Positions 1-7,239 of a stretch of 9,468 bases of DNA are shown here, one piece after another. The first letter of the stretch is position 1, and every line of letters starts with the position of its first letter. The stretch comes from Spirochaetota bacterium. GTDB lineage: Bacteria > Spirochaetota > GWE2-31-10 > MWDO01. A program made the translations under genes and the position numbers. The stretch lies in assembly GCA_017998755.1 (NCBI GenBank), contig JAGOCL010000072.1, positions 1 through 9,468 on the forward strand, read 5' to 3'. The notes below the pieces were generated by a model. It made no database searches and had not been told where the DNA came from. It worked only from the letters and a program-made list of their open reading frames with translations.

Positions 1-51
1 ATTAAAGCGCACATTATGATACTAGACGCGTCGTATATCGACAGTTATTGA
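1..51 (+). CDS. possible 3' end of a gene entering from the left edge
   Basis: Frame 1 is open from the window edge to a TGA at 49-51 and encodes IKAHIMILDASYIDSY. The other five frames are closed in this stretch. Codon choice is unremarkable, and a terminator-like palindrome begins 6 bases after the stop, which is where a gene end would place one. Sixteen codons are too few to identify a family, and an open frame of this length can arise by chance. No function can be proposed. Confidence 0.3.
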   Translation: MKAHIMILDASYIDSY

Positions 52-56
52 GTTCG

Positions 57-90
57 AAATTTAAAAACGGGAATTCCCGTTTTTAAATTT
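57..90. repeat. palindromic element copy 1 (intergenic, 34 bp, perfect)
   Basis: Every base from 57 to 90 pairs with its mirror position around the centre at 73/74. The core AACGGGAATTCCCGTT is shared with copies at 669-684 and 2421-2446, and this copy has the longest A/T arms. As RNA it would fold as a short GC stem with an AATT loop, preceded by A5 and followed by T5. That is the shape of a weak bidirectional intrinsic terminator. It lies just after the possible gene end at 51 and before the promoter of the next gene. It could be a terminator, a dimeric-protein binding site, or a copy of a mobile palindromic element. Confidence 0.85.
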
Positions 91-150
91 GTAATTTTCT
101 TAAAAATGATTTTTTTTTTGTAAACCAAAATCACTTTTTTCTTGTTTATA

Positions 151-156
151 TATAAT
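151..156 (+). promoter_or_regulatory. -10 box for the 184-aa gene
   Basis: A perfect TATAAT lies 40 bases before the start codon. No good -35 hexamer is found 16-18 bases upstream; that position reads AAATCA. The region just upstream is a run of T-rich DNA. The predicted transcription start, about 163, falls in the middle of the palindrome at 156-172, which suggests control at initiation. Confidence 0.45.
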
Positions 157-172
157 AAAGCGCTGCGCTTTA
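156..172. promoter_or_regulatory. operator-like palindrome TAAAGCGCTGCGCTTTA
   Basis: This is an 8-bp perfect inverted repeat around one central base (164). It abuts the TATAAT box and covers the predicted start site, the usual position for a repressor operator. In RNA it would form a hairpin at or near the 5' end of the transcript. The half-site TAAAGCGC also occurs at 3-10 and 684-691, and a related hairpin stands in the cheY leader at 5694-5710. The downstream gene may encode a DNA-binding protein, so autoregulation is possible but unproven. Confidence 0.5.
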
Positions 173-196
173 AATATCTAAAACAGGAGAACAAAT

Positions 197-751
197 ATGA
201 AGTATGATTTTTCCATAGTAATTAATAAGGAAATTCGAGAAAACATCTTAAAAGCAACAAAATATTTTAACAAGAAAAGAATATCTACGATTATTTCTAA
301 AATTCTTACTATAATGTATCCTTATCTAAAAAATTATCATACAATTAAAGAAGAATATATTCCTATTTACGAAAGAATAAATTGGAATGAAAAAATTCAT
401 ATCTGTATAGAATATAAAATCTATCTTTTTATTAAAAAAATTTACGGCGACGTTAACGGATATAGTATGGCATACATAATTAGGAGAATTTTAGAGTATT
501 TTACTGAAAATATCCAAAAATATGATAATTTGGGAGCATTTATTTCGGATATGATAATATCGACCAAAAGAGAAAAAAATAAGTTTAATAAAAATCAATT
601 TGACGTTTGGGGGTTTATGGATAGAAACAAAATGAAGAGATATGGGAGATTAATTAATGATGGAGAAAAACGGGAATTCCCGTTAAAGCGCCCTTATCTT
701 TCGATCAAATACAACGAATTTCTACGCCCGATAGAGTTCAACTATACATAA
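197..751 (+). CDS. 184-aa protein of unknown function, possibly a tandem ribbon-helix-helix DNA-binding protein
   Basis: I do not recognise a named family. The start is supported by AGGAGA at 185-190, 7 bases before ATG. Two segments each resemble a ribbon-helix-helix unit: a short strand, a helix, a turn with Ser, then a second helix. The first is about residues 4-41 (FSIVINKEI, then KKRISTIISKILTIM). The second is about 69-104 (IHICIEYKI, then GYSMAYIIRRILEYF). The protein is very rich in Lys, Ile, Asn and Tyr, and the gene is visibly more AT-rich than cheY or cheB, which may reflect transfer or weak constraint. A copy of the window's palindromic element is read in frame as KREFP at residues 158-162. 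The gene converges with the next one, 20 bases between stops and no clear terminator. The DNA-binding role is inferred from secondary-structure pattern only. Confidence 0.75.
   Translation: MKYDFSIVINKEIRENILKATKYFNKKRISTIISKILTIMYPYLKNYHTIKEEYIPIYERINWNEKIHICIEYKIYLFIKKIYGDVNGYSMAYIIRRILEYFTENIQKYDNLGAFISDMIISTKREKNKFNKNQFDVWGFMDRNKMKRYGRLINDGEKREFPLKRPYLSIKYNEFLRPIEFNYT
669..684. repeat. palindromic element copy 2 (inside the 184-aa gene)
   Basis: A perfect 16-bp palindrome, AACGGGAATTCCCGTT, is identical to the core of copies 1 and 3. With flanking bases it is translated as Lys-Arg-Glu-Phe-Pro-Leu (residues 158-163), 22 residues before the end of the protein. It is followed directly by TAAAGCGC (684-691), the half-site of the palindrome in this gene's own promoter, so both repeat types meet here. 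Confidence 0.85.
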
Positions 752-771
752 ATGGCTTATGATTCTACCGG

Positions 772-3700
772 CTAGAAAGAAAGAACTCCTTCGACGGCAA
801 CTTCGGCGCCAAATCTGTGAATGTATTTCGCTGTATTTTTATTGTAATCAAAGCCGTAACCAAGTTTAAATATACCGCTAACGCTGATATTTCGATTAAA
901 TCTGTAACCGATCGTTGGAGTCAGTAATATTTCTATTGGGGCGTCGTTAAGATCAGTCGTTCCTAGTATAGTCGTATAAAATTTCGACAAAAGTTCTAAG
1001 ATAACCGTTAGTTCAACCCCATATTTATCATTTTTGACAAAGTCTTTTTTAAAAAAGTTTTTATAAAATTTACTCTTAAGCGCAATTTCGGTTCTCGTTT
1101 CTTTTTTACTTAGCGACTCCGAGTACTCCGCAAGAAATCCGAGCGAAGAGCTTAGGTTAACGTCGTTAAACAAAAAGAAATCAAAGGCCGCCTCCGTTTC
1201 CGACGTAAAAACATTCGAGTTATACCCAAAAGAAATAGACTCTGAAATTTTATATTCTACCGTAAATTTTTTAATTCGAAACAAATAAACCTCGCCTTTT
1301 CCGTTTATAAGAAAATTCAAATTGTATAACGAGGAATAAGATACCGAATTCAGAATTTTTTCCGTAAAACTAGCGGCGAATTTATAAGGCGCAAAACTAT
1401 TTTCTCCTATCCACAAAGACCAGTCCCAGCTAAATTTTGCTCCGTCCAATATTTCGTTAAATCTTGTTCTTTCTCCAAAATAGCGTTCGCCGCTATTCTT
1501 CCTGTATAGAGACGAGAAAGGGGGGTACGTCGCCAACGTTGTAGTTAAGGCTAAAGAGTTTGCAAAATTTGAGAAATATCTATCCCAATATATTTTTTCG
1601 CTCTCTTCCTGAAAATCTGTCCTTAAGTTTCTTGAATATTCAAAATCAAAAAACTTTTTGTTTGAGCCGGACGTTTTAAGATTTACAGACAGCCCTACTT
1701 TATTAGAAAAAACCGATTCAAACGTATATCGATTTTCGTAATTAAAGTTAGATAAAAAATTGTAACTAAAATCTCCGATAAAAGATAAATTTTCTAATAG
1801 CTTAGCGTTTACTAAAGCGTTAAAATTTTGCCTTTTTATAGTCCCATCGCCAAAAAACGATATAAAATCGTCTCTAAAAAGGTACTGAATGTTATCCAAA
1901 GAAAACAAGCCAAAATAAGCGTTATTTTCTGTCTCATTCTCGATACTGTATTTTATCTTACTTTTAAACGTTTCAGTCGCGGTATTCATTTCAAAATAAT
2001 AACTTGTAAAAATATTTGAAATCTCTTTTGAACTATTCAGAACATCCGCTCCGATTTTCCAATTTATATATTTAAAAATATTTCCTATCTCAAACTGAAA
2101 TTTTCTGTATTTAGAAACCGGTTCGGAATAATCGTATTTAGCAAGCTCTATCTTTTCGTAGTCGTAAATTAAAGAAAAAATCAAAGGATAATGTTCGGGG
2201 CTGTTTTTAGCAATTCTTAACTTCAGGTTTTCTCTAGAATTACTAACGCTTCCGTTTTGAAATAAAAAATCCAAATTTGACTCCGCCCGCCACTCCATTC
2301 CCAATAAATTGAAGCCGGTAATCAACGATCCGGTAAGACGATGCCCCCTACTTCTTATCGCCTCTTCGCGAAGAAAGTTTTGAGTATTAAAAGTAGTAGT
2401 TACCTTTACGTACGGCGAACTAAAAAACGGGAATTCCCGTTTTTTAAAAACCAATCCCGGATCCGAATAAAAAAATTCGTTAAAATTTGAAAACCCCGCA
2501 TAGCCGTTCGGATCGGACAAAAATATTTCGTCGATAAATATTTTATTATTCTCCGTATCGTACAATTCGTTTTCAAAATCAAAGCGGATCTCGCTAACGG
2601 CGCTTGCGGAAAACGCTCCGACATTGAGAGCGCTAACCGGTATCAAAAATTCGCTCCAGTTAAGGTTGTTAGTTCCGGCAAGATCAAATAGGTAAAAGGA
2701 GGAATTTCCGTTTATATCCGTAAGAGAAACCTTCAACTTTCTAGAAGACCTTTTTTCTAAAAACATAAAATATTTTAAGTATTGAAAATTTGATAAGTCG
2801 ACCGGGTTTATAAACCGCTTATATATATAAAATTTATCGTTTTGGGCTAAGTTAATGCGTAGAGTTCGCTCTCTGTATCTTTGGTAATGAAGTTTTGCGT
2901 CAATTTCTTTGTTGTTTTGAGAAAAAATGTTTTCCGCCAGAAGTTCGTCCTCCGCCGGAAATATCTCCGTCGCTATCGAATCGCCGCTTGTGTCAAAACT
3001 CCAGCCCGTTTCTACCAACCGCGCTTGATTAATTAATATGGAGCCTGTCGATCCATTTTCTGAATATAAAGTAATACGAATACCCCTTGTTTTTTCAAGC
3101 TTAGAGTTATCCGCTATTTTGAAATTTGCCACTTTTTTATAACCGTCTGATACGTTTAAATAAGGAAGTAAAGCGTCCTTATCTATAAATCCGGTTATGT
3201 ACTGCGTTTCATCCGGATTTAAGACGCCGTCGTTGTTTAGGTCGTTAGAAATGTTTACGCCGTCGCTCTTACTTTTAGTCAGAGTAACGTTTTGGTTTGG
3301 TATAAAGTAGTTTATCCCTTCGTCGAAACTCTCTTTAGAGACGCTAAAATCTGTATCGTTAAATTTTTCGGTTATCGCGCCGGCGTCTACGTAAAATCTT
3401 ACGTTCCCCGAAACGCTTAACGCTTTCAGGGCGACGGTTAGCTCGGTAAAGCTCCGAAAGTCCAGATTAGCTCCGATTTTATTTACCGGAAGAGCTATAC
3501 TTATCGATTCGCCGGCGGCAAGTTCATAGTCGAGTATTAGCGAGAGCGAGTTCTTTTCGTCGTTATAACCGTCGCTCGAACTGTAAGGCCCTATCGCCGC
3601 TCCGTCGTTATAGGCTTCCCGTTCGCCGACGTTTGGATCTGAAAGAGGAAGATATACGGAGCTCGAAGTAAGATTGTACTGATGGCAGTTCTTATAAAAC

Positions 3701-5574
3701 AGTTTCCCGTAATTTGACGAAGCCAGTTCGGTAAAAACCTGTTTGGGAATATTTACCGGAAACCAGTTCCTATAGTCTAAGTCTAGCGCTATTCCTTTCA
3801 GATCGTATTCAAAATCCTCTAAAATCGTAAGACCCTTTATTTCCGGATAAAAAAATGATAACGCGGCGTTTGTTTGGAATCCAAGCGAGCCGCCGGATTT
3901 ATCCGTAAGGACTTTTTTAAAATCTCCTTGAAATTTTACGTTGTATATAAATTCTAACGAGCGCTGTTTGAAATAATAACCGTCTTCCCAAAGTTTGATC
4001 GGCATCTTATACCAAAACGAATCGCCGATTATGAGGTAATCGTTTATACGGAAATCGTTTTTTAACGAAGCGGAAATATTAAAATTTTCTTCATCCTCCG
4101 ACGAATAAACTACCTCTAGTATATCCGAGTCGTTAATTTCAAAATTTAAAACTAGATTGCCCGTTATATAGTCGTAACTGAATTTTGACGAATCAAGAGG
4201 TTCGGAATTAAGAAAAACCGTTATACTCGACGGGATAGCGCTCTCGGATAATTTCAGAGCGTCGCTTGTCGCCATTATAGAATATGAAATGATATGAGTA
4301 GACGAGTTCATATCCGGCGATCCCGATGAGAGATAAAAAACGGCGGGATCTGCGATAAAATCGTAAAAAGGATAGATATTGCGGATTAAAGCTCTGTTTT
4401 TATCAAAATATACTTTTAGACATCCGGAAAACTGATCGTAACCTACGGTAAATCCCGCCGTATACAAATTATTAACGTCGTAAACCGAATACGAAAGTCC
4501 GCTTGTTAACGTTGCGGCGGGTAATATTTTATAATAATTTTTAGTTTCAAAAAAAGTATAACTTTCAGGTTTATATAAAACGAGATAATCCTTTCCGCCG
4601 TTTGATAAAAAATATTCGGGATTTTTGGTCTTATTGAAATCCGTATCGCCAAATATCCCGTCAATACCGCAATTTAAGTCGCCAACTTCGTAAATTACTC
4701 CGTTTACCGAGGTTTTATAATAAATTAATATCATTTCTGTCGAACGCGAATTTGAAAATACGATAGTCCCTTCAACGTAATCTATTTTGTAATCGACATT
4801 CTCTTCTAGCAGTTTGAATTTTACCGAATTTATTTCGATATACTCTTCCGTTCCCGATACGGAGGAGTTAGAATAAACCTGAACTATTTCCGTAATATTT
4901 CTATCGGGAAGATAAAAACTAACCGCTCGCTCGTACGACGACGACAACGTTCTATTCTCGACAAATTTTTTCGATCCTCTAAATCTGTCCGTTACCCTTT
5001 TAGTCGAATCAAACTGGAAATCAAATCTCCCTTTATAAAATTTTGCGCCCCAATCAAACCCGAAATTTATATCCTGCGTTTTGCCTCCGGACAGCGTTCT
5101 GTAAGGATTAACTTCGAGATTATTAAATTTATTCGTTATATAAAGACTATTGAACGCTTTGCCTAAGTTGTAGCTGAATAAGAATTCCGTCTGATTTATA
5201 TCGTCGTTAAAAAAGAGTCTCAAAAACAATCCCGCGTCGGTGTTCCAATCTAGCGATAAAAGTCGTTTTTGTTCGAAGACGACTCCGTTATTAATATTGT
5301 TTAAAGTTAGTAGCCATGCGATCTCGGGGTATAACGTAAAGCCCGCTCCGTACCCGATTTTGATCCTCCAGTCTCCGACGATCGACAAATCGCCGTCGAT
5401 ACTCCCGAGTTTAAAATTCAACAATTCAAAGGGCTCGTCTTGTTTTGGTTCCGCTACCGAAAACTCGCCGCTATCTGGAATTTTCAATAACTCGTCGTAG
5501 TCTATTATTTTTATGGAAGAATTTATTTCGAAAAGAAAAATTACTAAACAGAGGCCTATCGATATTTTTTTCAT
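772..5574 (-). CDS. very large secreted outer-membrane protein, SprA-like domain order
   Basis: The 1600-aa product starts with a signal peptide (KK, then a hydrophobic core at about 4-15) and ends in Phe, as outer-membrane barrels do. Two segments share the pattern DYxxGxxxF: D265 (IDYVEGTIVF) and D468 (YDYITGNLVLNF), each after a 'hydrophobic-N-x-L' strand. A canonical EF-hand loop, DLNNDGVLNPDE, is at 778-789. Jelly-roll-like beta-sandwich segments follow, the last at about 920-1022 ending FIDEIFLSDPNGYAGF. From about 1055 to the end, alternating hydrophobic and aromatic strands suggest a large beta-barrel. This order recalls SprA, the type IX secretion translocon pore, but the resemblance is by eye, and other large barrel or adhesin families remain possible. 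The palindromic element is read as KREFP at 1045-1049, at the sandwich/barrel junction. No Shine-Dalgarno sequence is visible; the start rests on the signal peptide. Confidence 0.85.
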   Translation of the reverse strand: MKKISIGLCLVIFLFEINSSIKIIDYDELLKIPDSGEFSVAEPKQDEPFELLNFKLGSIDGDLSIVGDWRIKIGYGAGFTLYPEIAWLLTLNNINNGVVFEQKRLLSLDWNTDAGLFLRLFFNDDINQTEFLFSYNLGKAFNSLYITNKFNNLEVNPYRTLSGGKTQDINFGFDWGAKFYKGRFDFQFDSTKRVTDRFRGSKKFVENRTLSSSYERAVSFYLPDRNITEIVQVYSNSSVSGTEEYIEINSVKFKLLEENVDYKIDYVEGTIVFSNSRSTEMILIYYKTSVNGVIYEVGDLNCGIDGIFGDTDFNKTKNPEYFLSNGGKDYLVLYKPESYTFFETKNYYKILPAATLTSGLSYSVYDVNNLYTAGFTVGYDQFSGCLKVYFDKNRALIRNIYPFYDFIADPAVFYLSSGSPDMNSSTHIISYSIMATSDALKLSESAIPSSITVFLNSEPLDSSKFSYDYITGNLVLNFEINDSDILEVVYSSEDEENFNISASLKNDFRINDYLIIGDSFWYKMPIKLWEDGYYFKQRSLEFIYNVKFQGDFKKVLTDKSGGSLGFQTNAALSFFYPEIKGLTILEDFEYDLKGIALDLDYRNWFPVNIPKQVFTELASSNYGKLFYKNCHQYNLTSSSVYLPLSDPNVGEREAYNDGAAIGPYSSSDGYNDEKNSLSLILDYELAAGESISIALPVNKIGANLDFRSFTELTVALKALSVSGNVRFYVDAGAITEKFNDTDFSVSKESFDEGINYFIPNQNVTLTKSKSDGVNISNDLNNDGVLNPDETQYITGFIDKDALLPYLNVSDGYKKVANFKIADNSKLEKTRGIRITLYSENGSTGSILINQARLVETGWSFDTSGDSIATEIFPAEDELLAENIFSQNNKEIDAKLHYQRYRERTLRINLAQNDKFYIYKRFINPVDLSNFQYLKYFMFLEKRSSRKLKVSLTDINGNSSFYLFDLAGTNNLNWSEFLIPVSALNVGAFSASAVSEIRFDFENELYDTENNKIFIDEIFLSDPNGYAGFSNFNEFFYSDPGLVFKKREFPFFSSPYVKVTTTFNTQNFLREEAIRSRGHRLTGSLITGFNLLGMEWRAESNLDFLFQNGSVSNSRENLKLRIAKNSPEHYPLIFSLIYDYEKIELAKYDYSEPVSKYRKFQFEIGNIFKYINWKIGADVLNSSKEISNIFTSYYFEMNTATETFKSKIKYSIENETENNAYFGLFSLDNIQYLFRDDFISFFGDGTIKRQNFNALVNAKLLENLSFIGDFSYNFLSNFNYENRYTFESVFSNKVGLSVNLKTSGSNKKFFDFEYSRNLRTDFQEESEKIYWDRYFSNFANSLALTTTLATYPPFSSLYRKNSGERYFGERTRFNEILDGAKFSWDWSLWIGENSFAPYKFAASFTEKILNSVSYSSLYNLNFLINGKGEVYLFRIKKFTVEYKISESISFGYNSNVFTSETEAAFDFFLFNDVNLSSSLGFLAEYSESLSKKETRTEIALKSKFYKNFFKKDFVKNDKYGVELTVILELLSKFYTTILGTTDLNDAPIEILLTPTIGYRFNRNISVSGIFKLGYGFDYNKNTAKYIHRFGAEVAVEGVLSF
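2421..2446. repeat. palindromic element copy 3 (inside the 1600-aa gene)
   Basis: A perfect 26-bp palindrome carries the same 16-bp core with A6/T6 arms. Read on the minus strand it gives Lys-Lys-Arg-Glu-Phe-Pro-Phe-Phe (residues 1044-1051), the same reading of the core as in the 184-aa protein although that gene is on the other strand. It sits in a predicted linker just before the barrel, where an insertion would do little harm. Its A-tract, GC stem and T-tract shape could also cause partial termination within the gene. Confidence 0.85.
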
Positions 5575-5628
5575 AATTTTTTCAACAATATCAAAAATAT
5601 TTTTACTTTGATAGCATATTTTTCTAAA

Positions 5629-5634
5629 ATTATA
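5629..5634 (-). promoter_or_regulatory. possible -10 box for the outer-membrane protein gene
   Basis: A perfect TATAAT on the minus strand lies 54 bases upstream of the start codon. The -35 position at 17-bp spacing (5652-5657, AATTTT) is poor. The DNA is so AT-rich that a chance match is quite likely. If real, it stands almost back to back with the cheY promoter. Confidence 0.25.
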
Positions 5635-5641
5635 TTTTATA

Positions 5642-5672
5642 TTGACAATTGAAAATTAAAGTTATATCTAAT
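5642..5672 (+). promoter_or_regulatory. sigma-70-type promoter for cheY-cheB
   Basis: A perfect TTGACA (5642-5647) is followed after 19 bases by TCTAAT (5667-5672), five of six matches to the -10 consensus. The spacer is slightly long. Transcription would start near 5679 and give a leader of about 67 bases that contains the hairpin at 5694-5710. It looks like a housekeeping promoter rather than the GC-rich motif of a sigma-28 flagellar promoter. Confidence 0.45.
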
Positions 5673-5693
5673 ACTATATAGCAAGAATTTTTT

Positions 5694-5710
5694 AAAGCGG
5701 TATGCGCTTT
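5694..5710 (+). promoter_or_regulatory. hairpin in the cheY leader
   Basis: AAAGCG (5694-5699) pairs with CGCTTT (5705-5710) across a 5-base loop and is followed by more T. It resembles the palindrome at 156-172 in sequence and in position, between promoter and start codon. It may be a shared operator, a weak attenuator or a 5' stabilising hairpin. The six-base stem is short, so chance cannot be excluded. Confidence 0.35.
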
Positions 5711-5737
5711 TTCAAGGACGCATATTGTTAAGAAAAT

Positions 5738-5743
5738 AAGGAG
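5738..5743 (+). promoter_or_regulatory. Shine-Dalgarno AAGGAG that bears on the cheY start
   Basis: Two ATG codons are adjacent at 5746 and 5749. The AAGGAG ends 2 bases before the first and 5 before the second. Spacing favours 5749, which would give a protein beginning MAVRIL, one residue shorter. Confidence 0.6.
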
Positions 5744-5745
5744 AT

Positions 5746-6111
5746 ATGATGGCGGTTAGAATACTTTTAGCAGACGATCTTTCTTTTATGAGAATGGTTC
5801 AAAAAGAGATTCTTGAGGAGCGGGGGTACGACGTTGTCGGCGAAGCGTCGGACGGCTTGGAGGCGATTGAAAAATATAAAGCGTTAAAGCCGGAAATTGT
5901 TATACTCGACATTACCATGCCGAATATGAACGGTCTAGACGCTATGCACAAAATATTTGATATCGATAATAAAGCGAGAATTATCATGTGTTCGGCGTTA
6001 GGACAACAACAACTGATTGTCGAAGCAATTAAAGCCGGAGTAAAAGATTTTATCGTTAAACCGTTCAAACCCGAGCGGATGTTATCGGCTATCGAAAAGG
6101 CTTTGAAATAA
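5746..6111 (+). CDS. cheY: CheY-type single-domain response regulator
   Basis: The 121-aa product is a bare receiver domain with no output domain, the size of CheY. All key residues are present: acidic pair D10/D11, phosphoacceptor D55 in VILDITMPNMNG, S83 in the hydroxyl position (MCSALGQQQ), and K105 in VKPF. In chemotaxis, CheA phosphorylates such a protein, which then binds the flagellar motor switch. Followed after 42 bases by cheB on the same strand, it is probably co-transcribed with it. The CSALGQQQ segment resembles CheY of spirochaetes and Gram-positive bacteria more than the enterobacterial form. A stand-alone receiver could serve another pathway, but the cheB neighbour argues for chemotaxis. 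The start may be 5749 rather than 5746 on Shine-Dalgarno spacing. Confidence 0.92.
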   Translation: MMAVRILLADDLSFMRMVQKEILEERGYDVVGEASDGLEAIEKYKALKPEIVILDITMPNMNGLDAMHKIFDIDNKARIIMCSALGQQQLIVEAIKAGVKDFIVKPFKPERMLSAIEKALK

Positions 6112-6153
6112 TCAAAGATTTTCCATTAAATTTTAGAATATAAAAGAAAACCA

Positions 6154-7230
6154 ATGAGTAAAATAAAAGTTTTCACTATAGACGATTCTCCGATATATCG
6201 TCAGGTGCTTAGAGAGATTATTACATCCGATCCCGATCTTGAATATTGCGGATTTGCCTCTAACGGCCTGATTGCGATAAAAAAGCTTCCCATTATTCAA
6301 CCCGACATCATCACTCTAGACATAGAGATGCCGGAGATGGACGGTATTCAGACTCTCAGATATATCATGGAGAAAGATCCGAAGCCGGTCATCATGATCA
6401 GTTCTTTTACTAAAGACGGCGCCGACATAACCTTCAAGGCGCTCGAGATCGGCGCGGTGGACTATATTCAAAAACCCGAAGTCAGAAGTCTTCATGAGAA
6501 TATCAAACTTTTAGAAGACGTTTTGCTTTCAAAAATCAAAGTCTTTGCGAATTTCAAACTTCCCGACGCCAAAAGATTTAAACAGATATCCGAAGACGAC
6601 GGCTTGCCAGTTATAGGCGGCTTGCCCTCTTACGAGATACCCAAAATCCGCTCCCGTCCGATCGAAGCGATCTGTATAGGTTCTTCTACCGGCGGCACGG
6701 TAGCGCTTACCAATATTCTGCCAAAAATCAAAGAAAATATCGGCGTTCCCATATTAGTCGTTCAACACATGCCGCGGCTTTATACAAACAGTTTCGCCAA
6801 CAGACTCAATTCGCTTTGCGGACTTACCGTAACGGAAGCTCAAGGGGGCGAAGAGTTAAAACCAAATACGGTATATATTGCGCAAGGCGGATTTCACATG
6901 TCGGTAAAAAATAAAAGAATAGTTCTAGACGGCTCCGATACGGTCAACAATCACAAACCTTCGGTCGACGTCCTTTTCCACAGCGTTAAAGAAGAATTCG
7001 GCGACAAATCCATGGCGATTATCCTTACCGGCATGGGCTCCGACGGAGCGAAAGGGATCGCGGCTATAAAGACTGCCGGCGGCTTTACGATAGCGCAGGA
7101 CGAAGAGAGCTCCGTTATTTTTGGTATGCCCGGAAGCGCTATCAGGACCGGTAAAATAGACCGGATCATCCCGCTATCCAAAATATCAGATTTTGTCAAC
7201 GAATACGTTGCAATTAATAAGAACAAATAA
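6154..7230 (+). CDS. cheB: CheB, chemotaxis receptor methylesterase/glutamine deamidase
   Basis: The 358-aa protein has the normal CheB length and two-domain layout. The receiver domain (1-125) has D10/D11, phosphoacceptor D56 (LDIEMPEMDG), S83/S84 and K107. A linker at about 130-168 leads to the methylesterase domain (170-352). Its catalytic triad is S178 in GSSTGG, H205 in VQHMP and D297 in LTGMGSDGA. The family motif HKPSVDVLF is at 267-275. CheB removes methyl groups from chemoreceptor glutamates and so resets sensitivity; phosphorylation by CheA activates it. cheA and cheR are not in the window. No Shine-Dalgarno sequence is visible before the ATG, and no alternative in-frame start fits, so translation may depend on coupling or an A-rich leader. 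The gene converges on the channel gene with 9 bases between stops. Confidence 0.96.
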   Translation: MSKIKVFTIDDSPIYRQVLREIITSDPDLEYCGFASNGLIAIKKLPIIQPDIITLDIEMPEMDGIQTLRYIMEKDPKPVIMISSFTKDGADITFKALEIGAVDYIQKPEVRSLHENIKLLEDVLLSKIKVFANFKLPDAKRFKQISEDDGLPVIGGLPSYEIPKIRSRPIEAICIGSSTGGTVALTNILPKIKENIGVPILVVQHMPRLYTNSFANRLNSLCGLTVTEAQGGEELKPNTVYIAQGGFHMSVKNKRIVLDGSDTVNNHKPSVDVLFHSVKEEFGDKSMAIILTGMGSDGAKGIAAIKTAGGFTIAQDEESSVIFGMPGSAIRTGKIDRIIPLSKISDFVNEYVAINKNK

Positions 7231-7239
7231 CTTCTGTAT

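Noticed and set aside
105..140. T-rich tracts before the 184-aa gene as a terminator
   Set aside because: No GC stem directly precedes the long T run at 110-119; the palindrome at 57-90 is about 20 bases away and carries its own T-tract.
752..771. Terminator between the converging 184-aa and 1600-aa genes
   Set aside because: The 20-base gap has neither a convincing stem nor a T-run.
1828..2019. Rightward 63-aa open frame
   Set aside because: It is the antisense shadow of the 1600-aa gene, has no ribosome binding site and has a low-complexity product.
2406..2624. Leftward 72-aa open frame
   Set aside because: It is another frame of the 1600-aa gene on the same strand. It is of note only because it reads the palindrome in the NGNSRF frame.
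5240..5500. Rightward 86-aa open frame
   Set aside because: It is antisense to the signal-peptide region of the 1600-aa gene and has no recognisable domain.
5799..6068. Leftward 89-aa open frame
   Set aside because: It lies fully within cheY, whose frame has all receiver-domain residues.
6951..7226. Leftward 91-aa open frame
   Set aside because: It lies within the cheB catalytic domain, on the opposite strand.
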